Part shown: piece by piece, positions 17,511-24,909 of the stretch
Layout: each line of letters starts with the position of its first letter
Numbering within the stretch: the stretch's first letter is position 1
The notes under the pieces: model-generated
Database searches by the model: none
What the model saw: only the letters and a program-made list of their open reading frames with translations
What the model was told of the DNA's origin: nothing
NCBI GenBank assembly: GCA_910587895.1
Contig: CAJUOE010000339.1
Location: 1 to 31,636 of the forward strand
DNA length: 31,636 nt
Reading direction: 5' to 3'
Origin: an uncultured Lachnospiraceae bacterium
GTDB taxonomy: Bacteria > Bacillota > Clostridia > Lachnospirales > Lachnospiraceae
Made by a program: the position numbers and the translations under genes

Positions 17511-18905
17511 ATGGAAAAATATGATGTGATTATTGTGGGCGCGGGGCCTTCCGGGATTTTCTGTGCCTATGAACTGATAAGACAGAACCCATCCCTTCGT
17601 GTGCTGATGCTTGAGAAGGGAAGGAGGATTGAACAGAGGCAGTGTCCCAAGCGCAAGACAAAAGAGTGCGTGGGATGCCAGCCCTGTTCTATTACGACGG
17701 GATTTGCGGGAGCGGGAGCGTTTTCAGATGGAAAACTGTCCCTGTCTCCGGATGTAGGAGGCAATCTTCCCGGGATTCTCGGCTATGACAAAGCGGTGGA
17801 GCTGATTCATGAGTCGGATGAGATTTACCTGAAGTTTGGCGCGGACAAGAATGTCTACGGCGTGGGAAAAGAAAAGGAAATCCGGGAAATCCGCAGGAAG
17901 GCGATCAATGCGAACCTGAAACTGGTCGAGTGCCCGATCCGCCATCTCGGCACGGAGGAGGGCTATAAGATATACAGCCGTCTTCAGGAGCACCTGTTGC
18001 AGCAGGGAATTGAGATGAAGTTCGGAACGATGGTGGAGAATGTGCTGGTGGAAAATGGCAGGGCAGTCGGCGTTGTGACGAAGGCCGGGGAGTCATTCTA
18101 TGGAGCGGAGATCGTCTGTGCCATTGGAAGGGAAGGCGCTGACTGGTTCAGCCATATCTGCAAGGAGCATGGGATAGAGACGAAGGTAGGGACCGTTGAT
18201 ATCGGCGTGCGGGTGGAAGTCCGGGATGAGGTGATGGAATTTTTAAACCAGAACCTGTACGAGGCAAAACTGATCTACCATACGCCGACCTTTGATGACA
18301 AAGTGCGTACGTTCTGTACGAATCCTTCCGGCGAGGTGGCGACGGAATATTATGAGGATGGGCTTGCGGTGGTGAACGGCCACGCTTATAAGTCGAATGA
18401 ATTAAAGACCAGCAATACGAATTTTGCACTGCTGGTTTCCAAGAATTTTACGAAACCGTTTAAGACGCCAATTGCATATGGCAAGCAGATTGCCCAGCTG
18501 TCCAATATGCTCTGTGACGGCAAAATTTTAGTGCAGACATTCGGGGATTTTCGAAGGGGCAGAAGAACTACGGAAGAACGGCTCTGCCGGAATAATCTTA
18601 TTCCTACGCTCAAGGACGCCGTTCCGGGAGATTTATCGCTGGTATTTCCACACCGGATCATGGTGGATATTGAAGAGATGATTTTTGCGCTGGATAAGGT
18701 GACGCCGGGCATTGCAAGCGATGAGACGCTGCTCTACGGTGTGGAAGTCAAATTTTATTCCAACAAGGTTGTGGTGGACCGTGAATTTAAGACAAATCTG
18801 CCCGGGCTGCGTGCGATTGGAGACGGCGCGTCTGTGACGAGAGGACTGCAGCAGGCATCTGCAAACGGACTCAGCGTTGCGCGCAGTATTTTACAGGAAC
18901 GGTAA
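17511..18905 (+). CDS. FAD-dependent oxidoreductase (COG2509-like)
   Basis: A 464-residue soluble flavoprotein. The N-terminus is a classic Rossmann dinucleotide fold (DVIIVGAGPSGIFCAYEL, with GAGPSG at 10-15, and MLEKGRRI around 40). It continues with a cysteine cluster CPKRKTKECVGCQPC (about 46-60), GFAGAGAFSDGKLSLS, and near the end LRAIGDGASVTRGLQQAS, the second FAD contact. This matches the uncharacterised FAD-dependent dehydrogenase family common in Firmicutes. The cysteine set could be redox-active or bind metal; substrate unknown. The start is fixed by contact with the preceding stop codon and GGAGG within the upstream gene's last codons. Confidence 0.85.
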   Translation: MEKYDVIIVGAGPSGIFCAYELIRQNPSLRVLMLEKGRRIEQRQCPKRKTKECVGCQPCSITTGFAGAGAFSDGKLSLSPDVGGNLPGILGYDKAVELIHESDEIYLKFGADKNVYGVGKEKEIREIRRKAINANLKLVECPIRHLGTEEGYKIYSRLQEHLLQQGIEMKFGTMVENVLVENGRAVGVVTKAGESFYGAEIVCAIGREGADWFSHICKEHGIETKVGTVDIGVRVEVRDEVMEFLNQNLYEAKLIYHTPTFDDKVRTFCTNPSGEVATEYYEDGLAVVNGHAYKSNELKTSNTNFALLVSKNFTKPFKTPIAYGKQIAQLSNMLCDGKILVQTFGDFRRGRRTTEERLCRNNLIPTLKDAVPGDLSLVFPHRIMVDIEEMIFALDKVTPGIASDETLLYGVEVKFYSNKVVVDREFKTNLPGLRAIGDGASVTRGLQQASANGLSVARSILQER

Positions 18906-18975
18906 GTTTTGATGGCGTAACATGGCATGGGGCAATATAAGATTAACATTTAAGAGAAAACGGATGGGGTTACCG

Positions 18976-19965
18976 ATGAAAACAGGTAAGAAATGGATAA
19001 CAGCCGGAATCTGCATAGTGCTTTCTGTCGTCTTGCAGGGCTGCCAGGTGACGGGCAGCGAGGTGGTCGTTAATGCAGATTCCACAGGCAATGAAGTTTT
19101 TAAAATCAAGGACGAGGTCTGTACGGTTTCCGAAGCGCGGGTAGTGCTGACAAATTACCAGAATATGTATGACAGGACATACGGTATTAACCTGTGGGAA
19201 CATGAGTTTAAGGACAGGGAGCTGGAGACGTATGTCAAAGATTTGACGATATCCAGGCTGGCACAGATTATGGCGATGGATTATCTGGCGCAGGATAATG
19301 GGATTGTCCTGGAAGAAGAGGAACAGGCGAAGATAAAAGAGGCCGCGGAAGAATATTTTGAGTCCTTAAATGATGCAGAGAAAGAATATATGCAAGTCAA
19401 ACAGAGCGATATCGAGACGCTCTATACCCGCTATGGGCTGGCAAACAAGCTCTATACCCATCTGACACAGGGGGTCAACGACGAGGTTAGCGATGAAGAG
19501 GCGCGCGTTATGGAGGCGCTGCAGATTTTTGTGACAGAGGAGGAAAAAGCCGAGGAAGTAGCGCAGCAGCTGAAGGAGGGTAATGATTTCCTCACAGTCG
19601 CCAACCGTTACAATGAGGCCTCTGAGACGGAAGTGTTTTTCAGCAAAAACGGCGTGGAGCAGGAAGTTGCAGAGGTGGTGTTTTCCCTGGAGAATGATGA
19701 GGTCAGCGACAAAATCAAAACGGGGGACGGATATTATTTTGTAAAATGCATCAACCACTACGACCAGGAGCGAACTGATGATAACAAGTCCGTGATTTTG
19801 GAGGAACGCAGGAAAGAGGCGTTTGACGACGTCTATCAGGGCTTTTTGGTTGATTTGCCGTCCGAAATCAATGATAAGGTCTGGGAGGAAGTCAAGGTGG
19901 AAGTTAATGAAGAGCTGACGACGGACAGTTTCTTTGAAGTATATGAAAAATATTGCATGTGGTAA
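18976..19965 (+). CDS. Lipoprotein, PrsA/SurA-like parvulin foldase
   Basis: Predicted exported lipoprotein of 329 residues. From ATG 18976 the sequence MKTGKKWI.. gives a basic N-region, a hydrophobic core and the lipobox LQGC, with the modified Cys at about residue 23. Residues about 45-165 look like the SurA/PrsA N-terminal helical domain and about 170-275 like a parvulin peptidyl-prolyl isomerase domain (EEARVMEALQIFV, FLTVANRYN, VFSLENDEVSDKIKTGDGYYFVKC). It would help fold secreted proteins outside the membrane, such as the surface proteins in this window. The frame is open from ATG 18922, but that would bury the signal peptide; GGATGGGG before 18976 is a modest ribosome binding site. 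Confidence 0.85.
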   Translation: MKTGKKWITAGICIVLSVVLQGCQVTGSEVVVNADSTGNEVFKIKDEVCTVSEARVVLTNYQNMYDRTYGINLWEHEFKDRELETYVKDLTISRLAQIMAMDYLAQDNGIVLEEEEQAKIKEAAEEYFESLNDAEKEYMQVKQSDIETLYTRYGLANKLYTHLTQGVNDEVSDEEARVMEALQIFVTEEEKAEEVAQQLKEGNDFLTVANRYNEASETEVFFSKNGVEQEVAEVVFSLENDEVSDKIKTGDGYYFVKCINHYDQERTDDNKSVILEERRKEAFDDVYQGFLVDLPSEINDKVWEEVKVEVNEELTTDSFFEVYEKYCMW

Positions 19966-19983
19966 ATACAGGTGACGGTTGAG

Positions 19984-20034
19984 CTCCGGGTTTTATGAGA
20001 CAGTTTTGTTTCGTGGAACCCGGGGTATTTTTTT
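19984..20034 (+). terminator. Rho-independent terminator after the lipoprotein gene
   Basis: A 9-bp stem CTCCGGGTT (19984-19992) / AACCCGGGG (20017-20025) with a structured loop, followed by TATTTTTTT. It closes the run that starts with addB and lies directly before the blaI promoter. Confidence 0.88.
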
Positions 20035-20035
20035 G

Positions 20036-20090
20036 TTGACAAATGCAAACTACTGTGGTAGTGTAAATATGTACACTACTATAGTAGTTT
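20036..20090 (+). promoter_or_regulatory. Promoter and BlaI-type operator of the blaI-blaR pair
   Basis: TTGACA at 20036-20041 is followed by a large dyad: AAACTACTGTGGTAGTGTA (20047-20065), six bases, TACACTACTATAGTAGTTT (20072-20090). The halves are inverted repeats of each other with few mismatches, and each half is itself a dyad around ACTAC..GTAGT. This is the layout of BlaI/MecI/CopY operators and would place a BlaI dimer on each half, covering the promoter. The -10 box is unclear because it lies within the dyad. Confidence 0.85.
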
Positions 20091-20109
20091 GAACTTGGGA
20101 GGAAAGCAT

Positions 20110-20469
20110 ATGGATGTGAAATTAGTGGATTCTGAGCTGAAAGTAATGAATGTCTTATGGAGAGAGGGTGATGCGACAGCAAAGCATATTTCCGACGTCC
20201 TCAAACAAGAAACCGGCTGGAATATGAACACGACGTATACGCTGATCAATCGCTGTATCAAAAAGGGGGCGATTGCGCGTTTTGAGCCGAATTTCATGTG
20301 CCACGCACTGATTCCGAAAGAAGAGGTGCAGATTTTAGAGACAGAGGCATTGCTTGATAAGATTTTTGACGGCTCCGCGGACAAATTATTTGCAACGCTG
20401 CTGGGCAGGAAGAAACTGTCAAAAGAAGAGATTGGTAACTTGAGGAAGATGGTAGAAGAACTGGAATGA
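20110..20469 (+). CDS. BlaI/MecI/CopY-family transcriptional repressor
   Basis: A 119-residue dimeric winged-helix repressor. The winged helix covers residues 1-75 (LVDSELKVMNVLWREGDATAKHISDVL, NMNTTYTLINRCIKKGAI), and the C-terminal part is the helical dimer domain that the partner protease attacks (TEALLDKIFDGSADKLFATLL). ATG 20110 has GGGAGG seven bases ahead; the open frame starts earlier at a TTG inside the operator. It most likely represses its own operon through the dyad at 20047-20090 and is released when the M56 protein encoded next to it senses its signal. Confidence 0.93.
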   Translation: MDVKLVDSELKVMNVLWREGDATAKHISDVLKQETGWNMNTTYTLINRCIKKGAIARFEPNFMCHALIPKEEVQILETEALLDKIFDGSADKLFATLLGRKKLSKEEIGNLRKMVEELE

Positions 20470-20479
20470 GGTAACTGGC

Positions 20480-21982
20480 ATGAGTTTATGGAATATGAGT
20501 ATATCTGGTGGAATTTTCATTGCAGCAGTCATTATCGCCCGCAGCCTGCTGCGGGAGCGGCTGCAGGGATGGGTATTCCAGGTGTTATGGCTTGCCGTAT
20601 TGTTCCGGTTGCTGGTTCCGTTTTCCATACCCTGCCAATTGAGCGTCTATACCCTTGCAGACCGGTGCGGGCTGAATGTCTTTGTTGGTGAAAGTTTAGG
20701 AAACCGTGTGGATGGAACTGGCATTGGTGGAAATGGGGTGGCGGCGTATGAAGGAGCAGAAACAGGAGGCGAATCCATATCGGCCGCGCACATGGAAGAT
20801 GCATGGGAATCCGGTGCGGCTGTGCATACGGAAGATACATGGGAATCCAGTGCGGTCACGCACATGGAGGATGCATGGGAATCCAGTGCGGTCACGCACA
20901 TGGAGGATGCATGGGCATCTGGGACGAATATGCATTTTCTTTGGCTTGCGGTCTATCTGTGTGGTGTTTTCCTATTTACCTTGTATTATCTGCTGGCCTG
21001 CCTGAACTGGCGGAGAAAGTTCAAAGTTTCATTTGCCGCAGATCCGGCAGTACAGGCGTATGTGGATGCGCTGCCGTTAAGGCGCAAAATATCCGTCCGC
21101 CAATGGGAGAAGGCGTCGTCGCCTCTGACCTATGGAATTTTCCACCCGGTGATATTGTTGCCGCAGGCTCTGGAAGAGGAGGACATGAAGCAGCTAAGGA
21201 TGGTATTGGTGCATGAATACATGCATATCCGGCACTATGATGCGGTAAAGAAAATGTTATTGATATTGGCATGTTGCATCCATTGGTTCAATCCGCTCGT
21301 ATGGGTGATGTCTGTTCTGGCAAATCGGGACATGGAGATTGCTTGTGATGAAAATGTAATAAAATACCTGGGGAGGGATATGCGCCGTGCGTATGCGCGC
21401 GCCCTGATTGACATGGAAGAGCAGAGGGATATCCCGCTGTCCCTGGGAAATGGTTTCAGTAAAAATGCACTGGAAGAAAGGGTGATTGCGATTATGAAAG
21501 AGAAGAATAAATCTATTGTGATAGGGGTTGTTTCAGGGCTTATGGCGACAGGCCTCATCATGGTATTTACCACTTCTGCATATGCCATCGGCAGGGCGGA
21601 GAAAACCGTGTATGTCCAGGCGGATGAGGTGGCGGCAGAAGAGAGCATACCGGGCGATGTTGCCGTAAATACATCGGATGCTATTGCCTTTGCCGTGGAG
21701 AATGGAGCTTATGATGAAAGCGATAGCGTCCCGGATATAGACAAGGAGTATGCTGCTTATGGCATTACGGCGGATCCGCATACCGCATGTTGGCTGTATC
21801 AGGGGAAGAAAGTTGCCGTTTTCTATGATAAGGATAAGTTTTTGTCAACAAATGATGTTCCGGAAAAGAATGCCGTTTACCTTGAAGTCTGCCGCGACAA
21901 GAAGGGCAGGATAGAGGAAATCAGGGAGCATAGCAAGAAAGAAATGCAGAAACTCCTGAAACACACTGGGCTGGTATTTTGA
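20480..21982 (+). CDS. M56-family membrane metalloprotease, BlaR1-like without penicillin-binding domain
   Basis: A 500-residue membrane sensor-protease. Hydrophobic segments lie at about 7-25, 32-52, 152-173, 262-285 and 338-360. The zinc motif HEYMH is at 245-249 with downstream EIACDE supplying the third ligand, as in BlaR1. The part after the last membrane segment (about 140 residues) has no SxxK/SxN penicillin-binding motifs, so it senses something other than beta-lactam by acylation, or is a general member. The loop between segments 2 and 3 contains four 12-residue tandem repeats. It begins ten bases after blaI. Confidence 0.9.
   Translation: MSLWNMSISGGIFIAAVIIARSLLRERLQGWVFQVLWLAVLFRLLVPFSIPCQLSVYTLADRCGLNVFVGESLGNRVDGTGIGGNGVAAYEGAETGGESISAAHMEDAWESGAAVHTEDTWESSAVTHMEDAWESSAVTHMEDAWASGTNMHFLWLAVYLCGVFLFTLYYLLACLNWRRKFKVSFAADPAVQAYVDALPLRRKISVRQWEKASSPLTYGIFHPVILLPQALEEEDMKQLRMVLVHEYMHIRHYDAVKKMLLILACCIHWFNPLVWVMSVLANRDMEIACDENVIKYLGRDMRRAYARALIDMEEQRDIPLSLGNGFSKNALEERVIAIMKEKNKSIVIGVVSGLMATGLIMVFTTSAYAIGRAEKTVYVQADEVAAEESIPGDVAVNTSDAIAFAVENGAYDESDSVPDIDKEYAAYGITADPHTACWLYQGKKVAVFYDKDKFLSTNDVPEKNAVYLEVCRDKKGRIEEIREHSKKEMQKLLKHTGLVF
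20780..20923 (+). repeat. Four 36-bp in-frame tandem repeats in the sensor-protease gene
   Basis: Four units code for variants of AVTHMEDAWESS (HMEDAWESG, HTEDTWESS, HMEDAWESS, HMEDAWASG). Units 3 and 4 are almost identical at DNA level, which points to recent duplication. They lie in the extramembrane loop of the M56 protein, residues about 101-148. Confidence 0.88.
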
Positions 21983-22039
21983 AAAACGGTAAGGCATTTC
22001 GGGTGGTTACAGGAAAAGCAGTTCTAAAATAAAAATACT

Positions 22040-22067
22040 TTGCTTTCATACAAAAGTGTGGTAGTAT
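22040..22067 (+). promoter_or_regulatory. Possible promoter of the toxin mRNA
   Basis: TTGCTT at 22040-22045 and TAGTAT at 22062-22067 with a 16-base spacer lie downstream of blaR. Start near 22074 would give a leader of about 148 bases, long and structured, as usual for type I toxin mRNAs. The match is moderate and another start nearer to the toxin cannot be excluded. Confidence 0.4.
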
Positions 22068-22184
22068 GGGAGCAAGGTATTTTTCTTTCAGGCATTCGCC
22101 TGTCTTACAGATAATTATGTTTTCAGGAAATCCCTGATTTATCCAGGAAATAATATATTGAACCGGGCAGCCGGGGGGACGCGT

Positions 22185-22216
22185 CCACCCAATCCGAGTC
22201 TTGCGGAAAGGGGTGG
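22185..22216 (+). promoter_or_regulatory. Hairpin hiding the toxin ribosome binding site
   Basis: CCACCC (22185-22190) can pair with GGGTGG (22211-22216), and inside it TCCG (22193-22196) with CGGA (22204-22207). GGGGTGG is the Shine-Dalgarno region of the toxin at 22222, so folding would block ribosome entry. A GGACGCGTCC palindrome (22177-22186) could compete with it. Confidence 0.55.
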
Positions 22217-22221
22217 TATCT

Positions 22222-22308
22222 ATGAGTACATACGAAGAATTTGTGATAATTTTGACGATAGCAATTTTAATCGTTGACATTTTGGAATATATTGATCATA
22301 GAAAATAG
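22222..22308 (+). CDS. Putative holin-like type I toxin peptide
   Basis: A 28-residue peptide, MSTYEEFVIILTIAILIVDI followed by LEYIDHRK. It has the hallmarks of the Firmicute holin-like toxin family (TxpA/BsrG/Fst type): the MSTYE start, one transmembrane helix at about 6-22 and a short charged tail. Such peptides insert into the membrane and stop growth when not silenced. AAGGGGTGG lies ahead of the ATG. It is too short for usual gene calling. The next 100 bases hold a bidirectional hairpin and a convergent antisense promoter, the expected antitoxin. Family assignment rests on the motif and the locus layout. Confidence 0.8.
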   Translation: MSTYEEFVIILTIAILIVDILEYIDHRK

Positions 22309-22345
22309 CCGTCCTACACTCAGCAAAGTTCAGGACGACTACTTC
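22309..22345. terminator. Bidirectional hairpin between toxin and antitoxin
   Basis: CGTCCT (22310-22315) pairs with AGGACG (22332-22337) around a 16-base loop just after the toxin stop. Reading left it is followed by TATTTTCT, reading right by a pyrimidine-rich ACTACTTCT, so it can stop both convergent transcripts. Confidence 0.65.
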
Positions 22346-22408
22346 TAAAGTCAAACTGTAATTTTCGCCGGGTTGGGTGAGTAGCAGTCACCTTCCGGCT
22401 GTCTTGTT
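22309..22408 (-). ncRNA. Probable antisense antitoxin RNA
   Basis: A leftward promoter at 22415-22443 should start an RNA near 22408 that ends at the hairpin before the toxin stop, about 100 bases. Its 5' part folds into a hairpin, the complement of GCCGG (22367-22371) / CCGGC (22395-22399) and GGTGA (22376-22380) / TCACC (22388-22392). Complementarity to the 3' end of the toxin mRNA fits the RNA antitoxin of type I modules. Ends are predicted, not measured. Confidence 0.65.
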
Positions 22409-22414
22409 AAGTAT

Positions 22415-22443
22415 ATTATATGCATTATTGAAGAAAAAATCAA
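22415..22443 (-). promoter_or_regulatory. Strong leftward promoter of the antitoxin RNA
   Basis: On the minus strand TTGATT (plus 22438-22443) and a perfect TATAAT (22415-22420) are 17 bases apart. It lies between the end of htpG and the toxin and has no protein gene downstream on its strand, which supports an antisense RNA. Confidence 0.75.
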
Positions 22444-22475
22444 TAAGAAATTTACAGCCTGGAGTACGAATTTAT

Positions 22476-24578
22476 TTATTTCGCCAACAGCAGCATAATC
22501 TGATTGCTCCGTGCCACAAATTTACTCATGGCGTCCGGCGTAAGCGGATGGTTGCTTAAAAGCGCCAGGTCATAGAGCTGTTCGCAGAATACCGGTACAT
22601 GTTCGGAATCTTTATGCTCAAGGATATACTGAACCAAGGCGTTGTTGGCATTTAAGATCAGCGTCTGGTCGCCGCCGAACATGGACGGATCCATGCCTGC
22701 CATGCCGTACATCTTCATCATGTCCTGCATTCTTCTTCCCTCTTCTGAGAGCGTAATGACAGAAGAAATTTCTGCATTTTTCAGTTTCTCTACATTGACC
22801 TTTAAATTCTCATTGTTCAGCGCTTTGCGGAACGTCTCTGTCAGCGCGTCTTTCGTCTCTTTTAAATCCTCTTCGGAGACGTCTTCCTTCATGGAATCCG
22901 TGAGGTCGGCGTCAATGCGGACAAATTTGATTTTCTCATTCCGGCGCTCCAGCTGGGAGATGAAGGAGGTATCAATGTTGTGGTCTAAGATCACAGCATC
23001 CATTTCCTGCTCGCGGAACATATTGATATACTGTCCCTGCTGTTGTACGTCCGTGACATAGTAGATGGGTTTGCGGGTATCTTTTTCTTCTGCATTGTCG
23101 GAATCGGTGTCCTCGTCAGAAACTGTATTTTCTGCTTCGGCATTCTTTGCGGTATCGTCGCTATCGGAATCAGCGTCTTTGGCTGCATCCGCGTTTTCTT
23201 CTACTTTCAGGCATTCCGGCAGCGTCAGATATTTGTCATCGAGATTCTTAAACAGGATGTAGTCGTTCATCTTGTCGCAGAATTTCTCGTCTTTCAGGCA
23301 GCCGAACTTGATAAAGGGGCTGATGTCGTCCCAGTATTTCTCGTAGGATTCCTTATCGGTCTTGCACATGCCGCTCAACTTGTCAGCTACCTTTTTGGTG
23401 ATGTAGTCGGAAATTTTCTGTACGAAACCATCGTTCTGCAAGGCGCTTCTGGATACGTTCAGAGGAAGGTCCGGACAGTCGATGACGCCCTTTAAAAGCA
23501 TCAGGAATTCCGGAATGACTTCCTTGATATTGTCGGCGATAAATACCTGGTTATTGTAAAGCTTAATGGTGCCTTCGATGGAATCGTATTCGGTGTTGAT
23601 TTTCGGGAAATACAGGATGCCTTTTAAGTTAAACGGATAATCCATGTTCAGGTGGATCCAGAACAGGGGCTCCTTGTAATCCTGGAAAACCTTGCGGTAA
23701 AATGTTTTGTATTCCTCATCCGTGCAATCGTTGGGATGTTTCGTCCACAGGGGATGCGTATCGTTTAAGGCAACCGGACGTTTAACAATCTTTGCCTTTT
23801 CCGTGCGCGGGGATACCTCTACCTGCTCCTTGGTGCCGTCCTCGTTTTCTTTTTCTTCGAATTTGGCTTCCTCCACAATGGTCTCAATAACCTTGTCCTT
23901 CTCAGTTACCTCGTCCGCAGGAATGGTCTCATATTCTTCCTCTGCATTTTCTTTGGACAGGTAGATGGCAGTGGGCATGAAAGAGCAGTATTTTTCGATG
24001 ACTTCTTTTGCGCGGTATTCGTTGGCGAATTCCAGGCAGTCCTCATTCAAAAACAGGGTGATTTGCGTACCAACGGTGTCCTTTGTGCCGTCAGACATGT
24101 CAAATTCCGTACCGCCGTCACAGGTCCAGTGTACAGGTACGGCGTCTTTCTGCCAGGAGAGGGAGTCGATATGGACTTCGTCTGCTACCATGAAAGCAGA
24201 ATAGAATCCCAGGCCGAAATGACCGATAATCTGTTCTTCGCTGGCTTTGTCCTTATATTTTTCCAGGAAGTCAGACGCGCCGGAGAAGGCAATCTGATTG
24301 ATGTATTCTTCCACCTCGTCCGCGGTCATGCCAAGGCCGTTGTCGATGATTTTTAACGTTTTTTCCTCCGGATTCACAAGAATCTGAATCTTTGGCTCGT
24401 AGTCGTCCGGCAGTTCGTATTCGCCCATCAAGTCTAATTTCTTTAATTTTGTGATGGCATCGCAGCCGTTGGAAATTAATTCGCGATAAAAAATATCGTG
24501 GTCAGAATACAGCCATTTCTTTATAATTGGAAAAATATTGTCGCTGTTAATCGAAAGATTTCCGTGTTTGTTGCTCAT
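22476..24578 (-). CDS. htpG: Molecular chaperone HtpG (Hsp90)
   Basis: ATP-dependent homodimeric chaperone. The N-terminal GHKL ATPase is complete (ELISNGCDAI, DNGLGMT, GHFGLGFYSAFMV), followed by the middle domain (FWIHLNMDYPFNLKGILYFP, VSRSALQ) and the C-terminal dimer domain. I place the start at ATG 24578 (MSNKHGNLS), because AAAGGAG lies nine bases before it; the frame extends 19 codons upstream without a site. At 700 residues it is longer than usual bacterial HtpG (about 620-630). Two charged insertions explain this, a Glu/Lys-rich one after the ATPase domain and an Asp/Ala-rich one at about residues 458-502. Controlled by a CIRCE element and a sigma-A promoter upstream. Confidence 0.96.
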   Translation of the reverse strand: MSNKHGNLSINSDNIFPIIKKWLYSDHDIFYRELISNGCDAITKLKKLDLMGEYELPDDYEPKIQILVNPEEKTLKIIDNGLGMTADEVEEYINQIAFSGASDFLEKYKDKASEEQIIGHFGLGFYSAFMVADEVHIDSLSWQKDAVPVHWTCDGGTEFDMSDGTKDTVGTQITLFLNEDCLEFANEYRAKEVIEKYCSFMPTAIYLSKENAEEEYETIPADEVTEKDKVIETIVEEAKFEEKENEDGTKEQVEVSPRTEKAKIVKRPVALNDTHPLWTKHPNDCTDEEYKTFYRKVFQDYKEPLFWIHLNMDYPFNLKGILYFPKINTEYDSIEGTIKLYNNQVFIADNIKEVIPEFLMLLKGVIDCPDLPLNVSRSALQNDGFVQKISDYITKKVADKLSGMCKTDKESYEKYWDDISPFIKFGCLKDEKFCDKMNDYILFKNLDDKYLTLPECLKVEENADAAKDADSDSDDTAKNAEAENTVSDEDTDSDNAEEKDTRKPIYYVTDVQQQGQYINMFREQEMDAVILDHNIDTSFISQLERRNEKIKFVRIDADLTDSMKEDVSEEDLKETKDALTETFRKALNNENLKVNVEKLKNAEISSVITLSEEGRRMQDMMKMYGMAGMDPSMFGGDQTLILNANNALVQYILEHKDSEHVPVFCEQLYDLALLSNHPLTPDAMSKFVARSNQIMLLLAK

Positions 24579-24644
24579 AAAATTACACTCCTTTGTTTGC
24601 TGTTTTGTTGCGGATGCTTTTTTTGTTTTTTTCATCTAAAAAAG

Positions 24645-24673
24645 ATTGTAATACCCTCGCCCGGAAAAGTCAA
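24645..24673 (-). promoter_or_regulatory. Sigma-A promoter of htpG
   Basis: On the minus strand TTGACT (plus 24668-24673) and TACAAT (24645-24650) with a 17-base spacer. Start near 24638, leader about 60 bases. The CIRCE element ends seven bases upstream of its -35 box. Confidence 0.85.
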
Positions 24674-24680
24674 TAGAAAA

Positions 24681-24707
24681 TTAGCACTCCTTGGCAATGA
24701 GTGCTAA
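24681..24707. promoter_or_regulatory. CIRCE operator for the HrcA heat-shock repressor
   Basis: TTAGCACTC (24681-24689), nine bases, GAGTGCTAA (24699-24707): a perfect match to the CIRCE consensus. It implies HrcA control of htpG. It sits between divergent htpG and the MATE pump gene, upstream of the htpG -35 rather than over the start site. Confidence 0.95.
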
Positions 24708-24840
24708 CAAAAACTGGAAAATCCAGTAAAATCAAGGGGTGAGGGAATTATTAAAAGTTTATAAAATTAAGGAAAGAGAGGAAAAGACCATGAGTATACC
24801 TGCAAATACAATATATAAAATTCATATAACAGAACTGTGG

Positions 24841-24869
24841 TTGAAAAATTGTCTTAAATTGGTTATACT
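24841..24869 (+). promoter_or_regulatory. Promoter of the MATE transporter gene
   Basis: TTGAAA at 24841-24846 and TATACT at 24864-24869, 17 bases apart, start predicted near 24876. This supports ATG 24910 as the translation start and makes upstream in-frame starts unlikely. Confidence 0.7.
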
Positions 24870-24909
24870 TTCAAAAGTATCTAATGGAATGTTGAGGAAG
24901 GATAAAGCT

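Noticed and set aside
18922..18975. Upstream start of the PrsA-like lipoprotein
   Set aside because: Would put 18 residues before the signal peptide and has no ribosome binding site.
24790..24909. 40-residue N-terminal extension of the MATE protein
   Set aside because: Unlike MATE N-termini and upstream of the TTGAAA-N17-TATACT promoter; kept only as an alternative.
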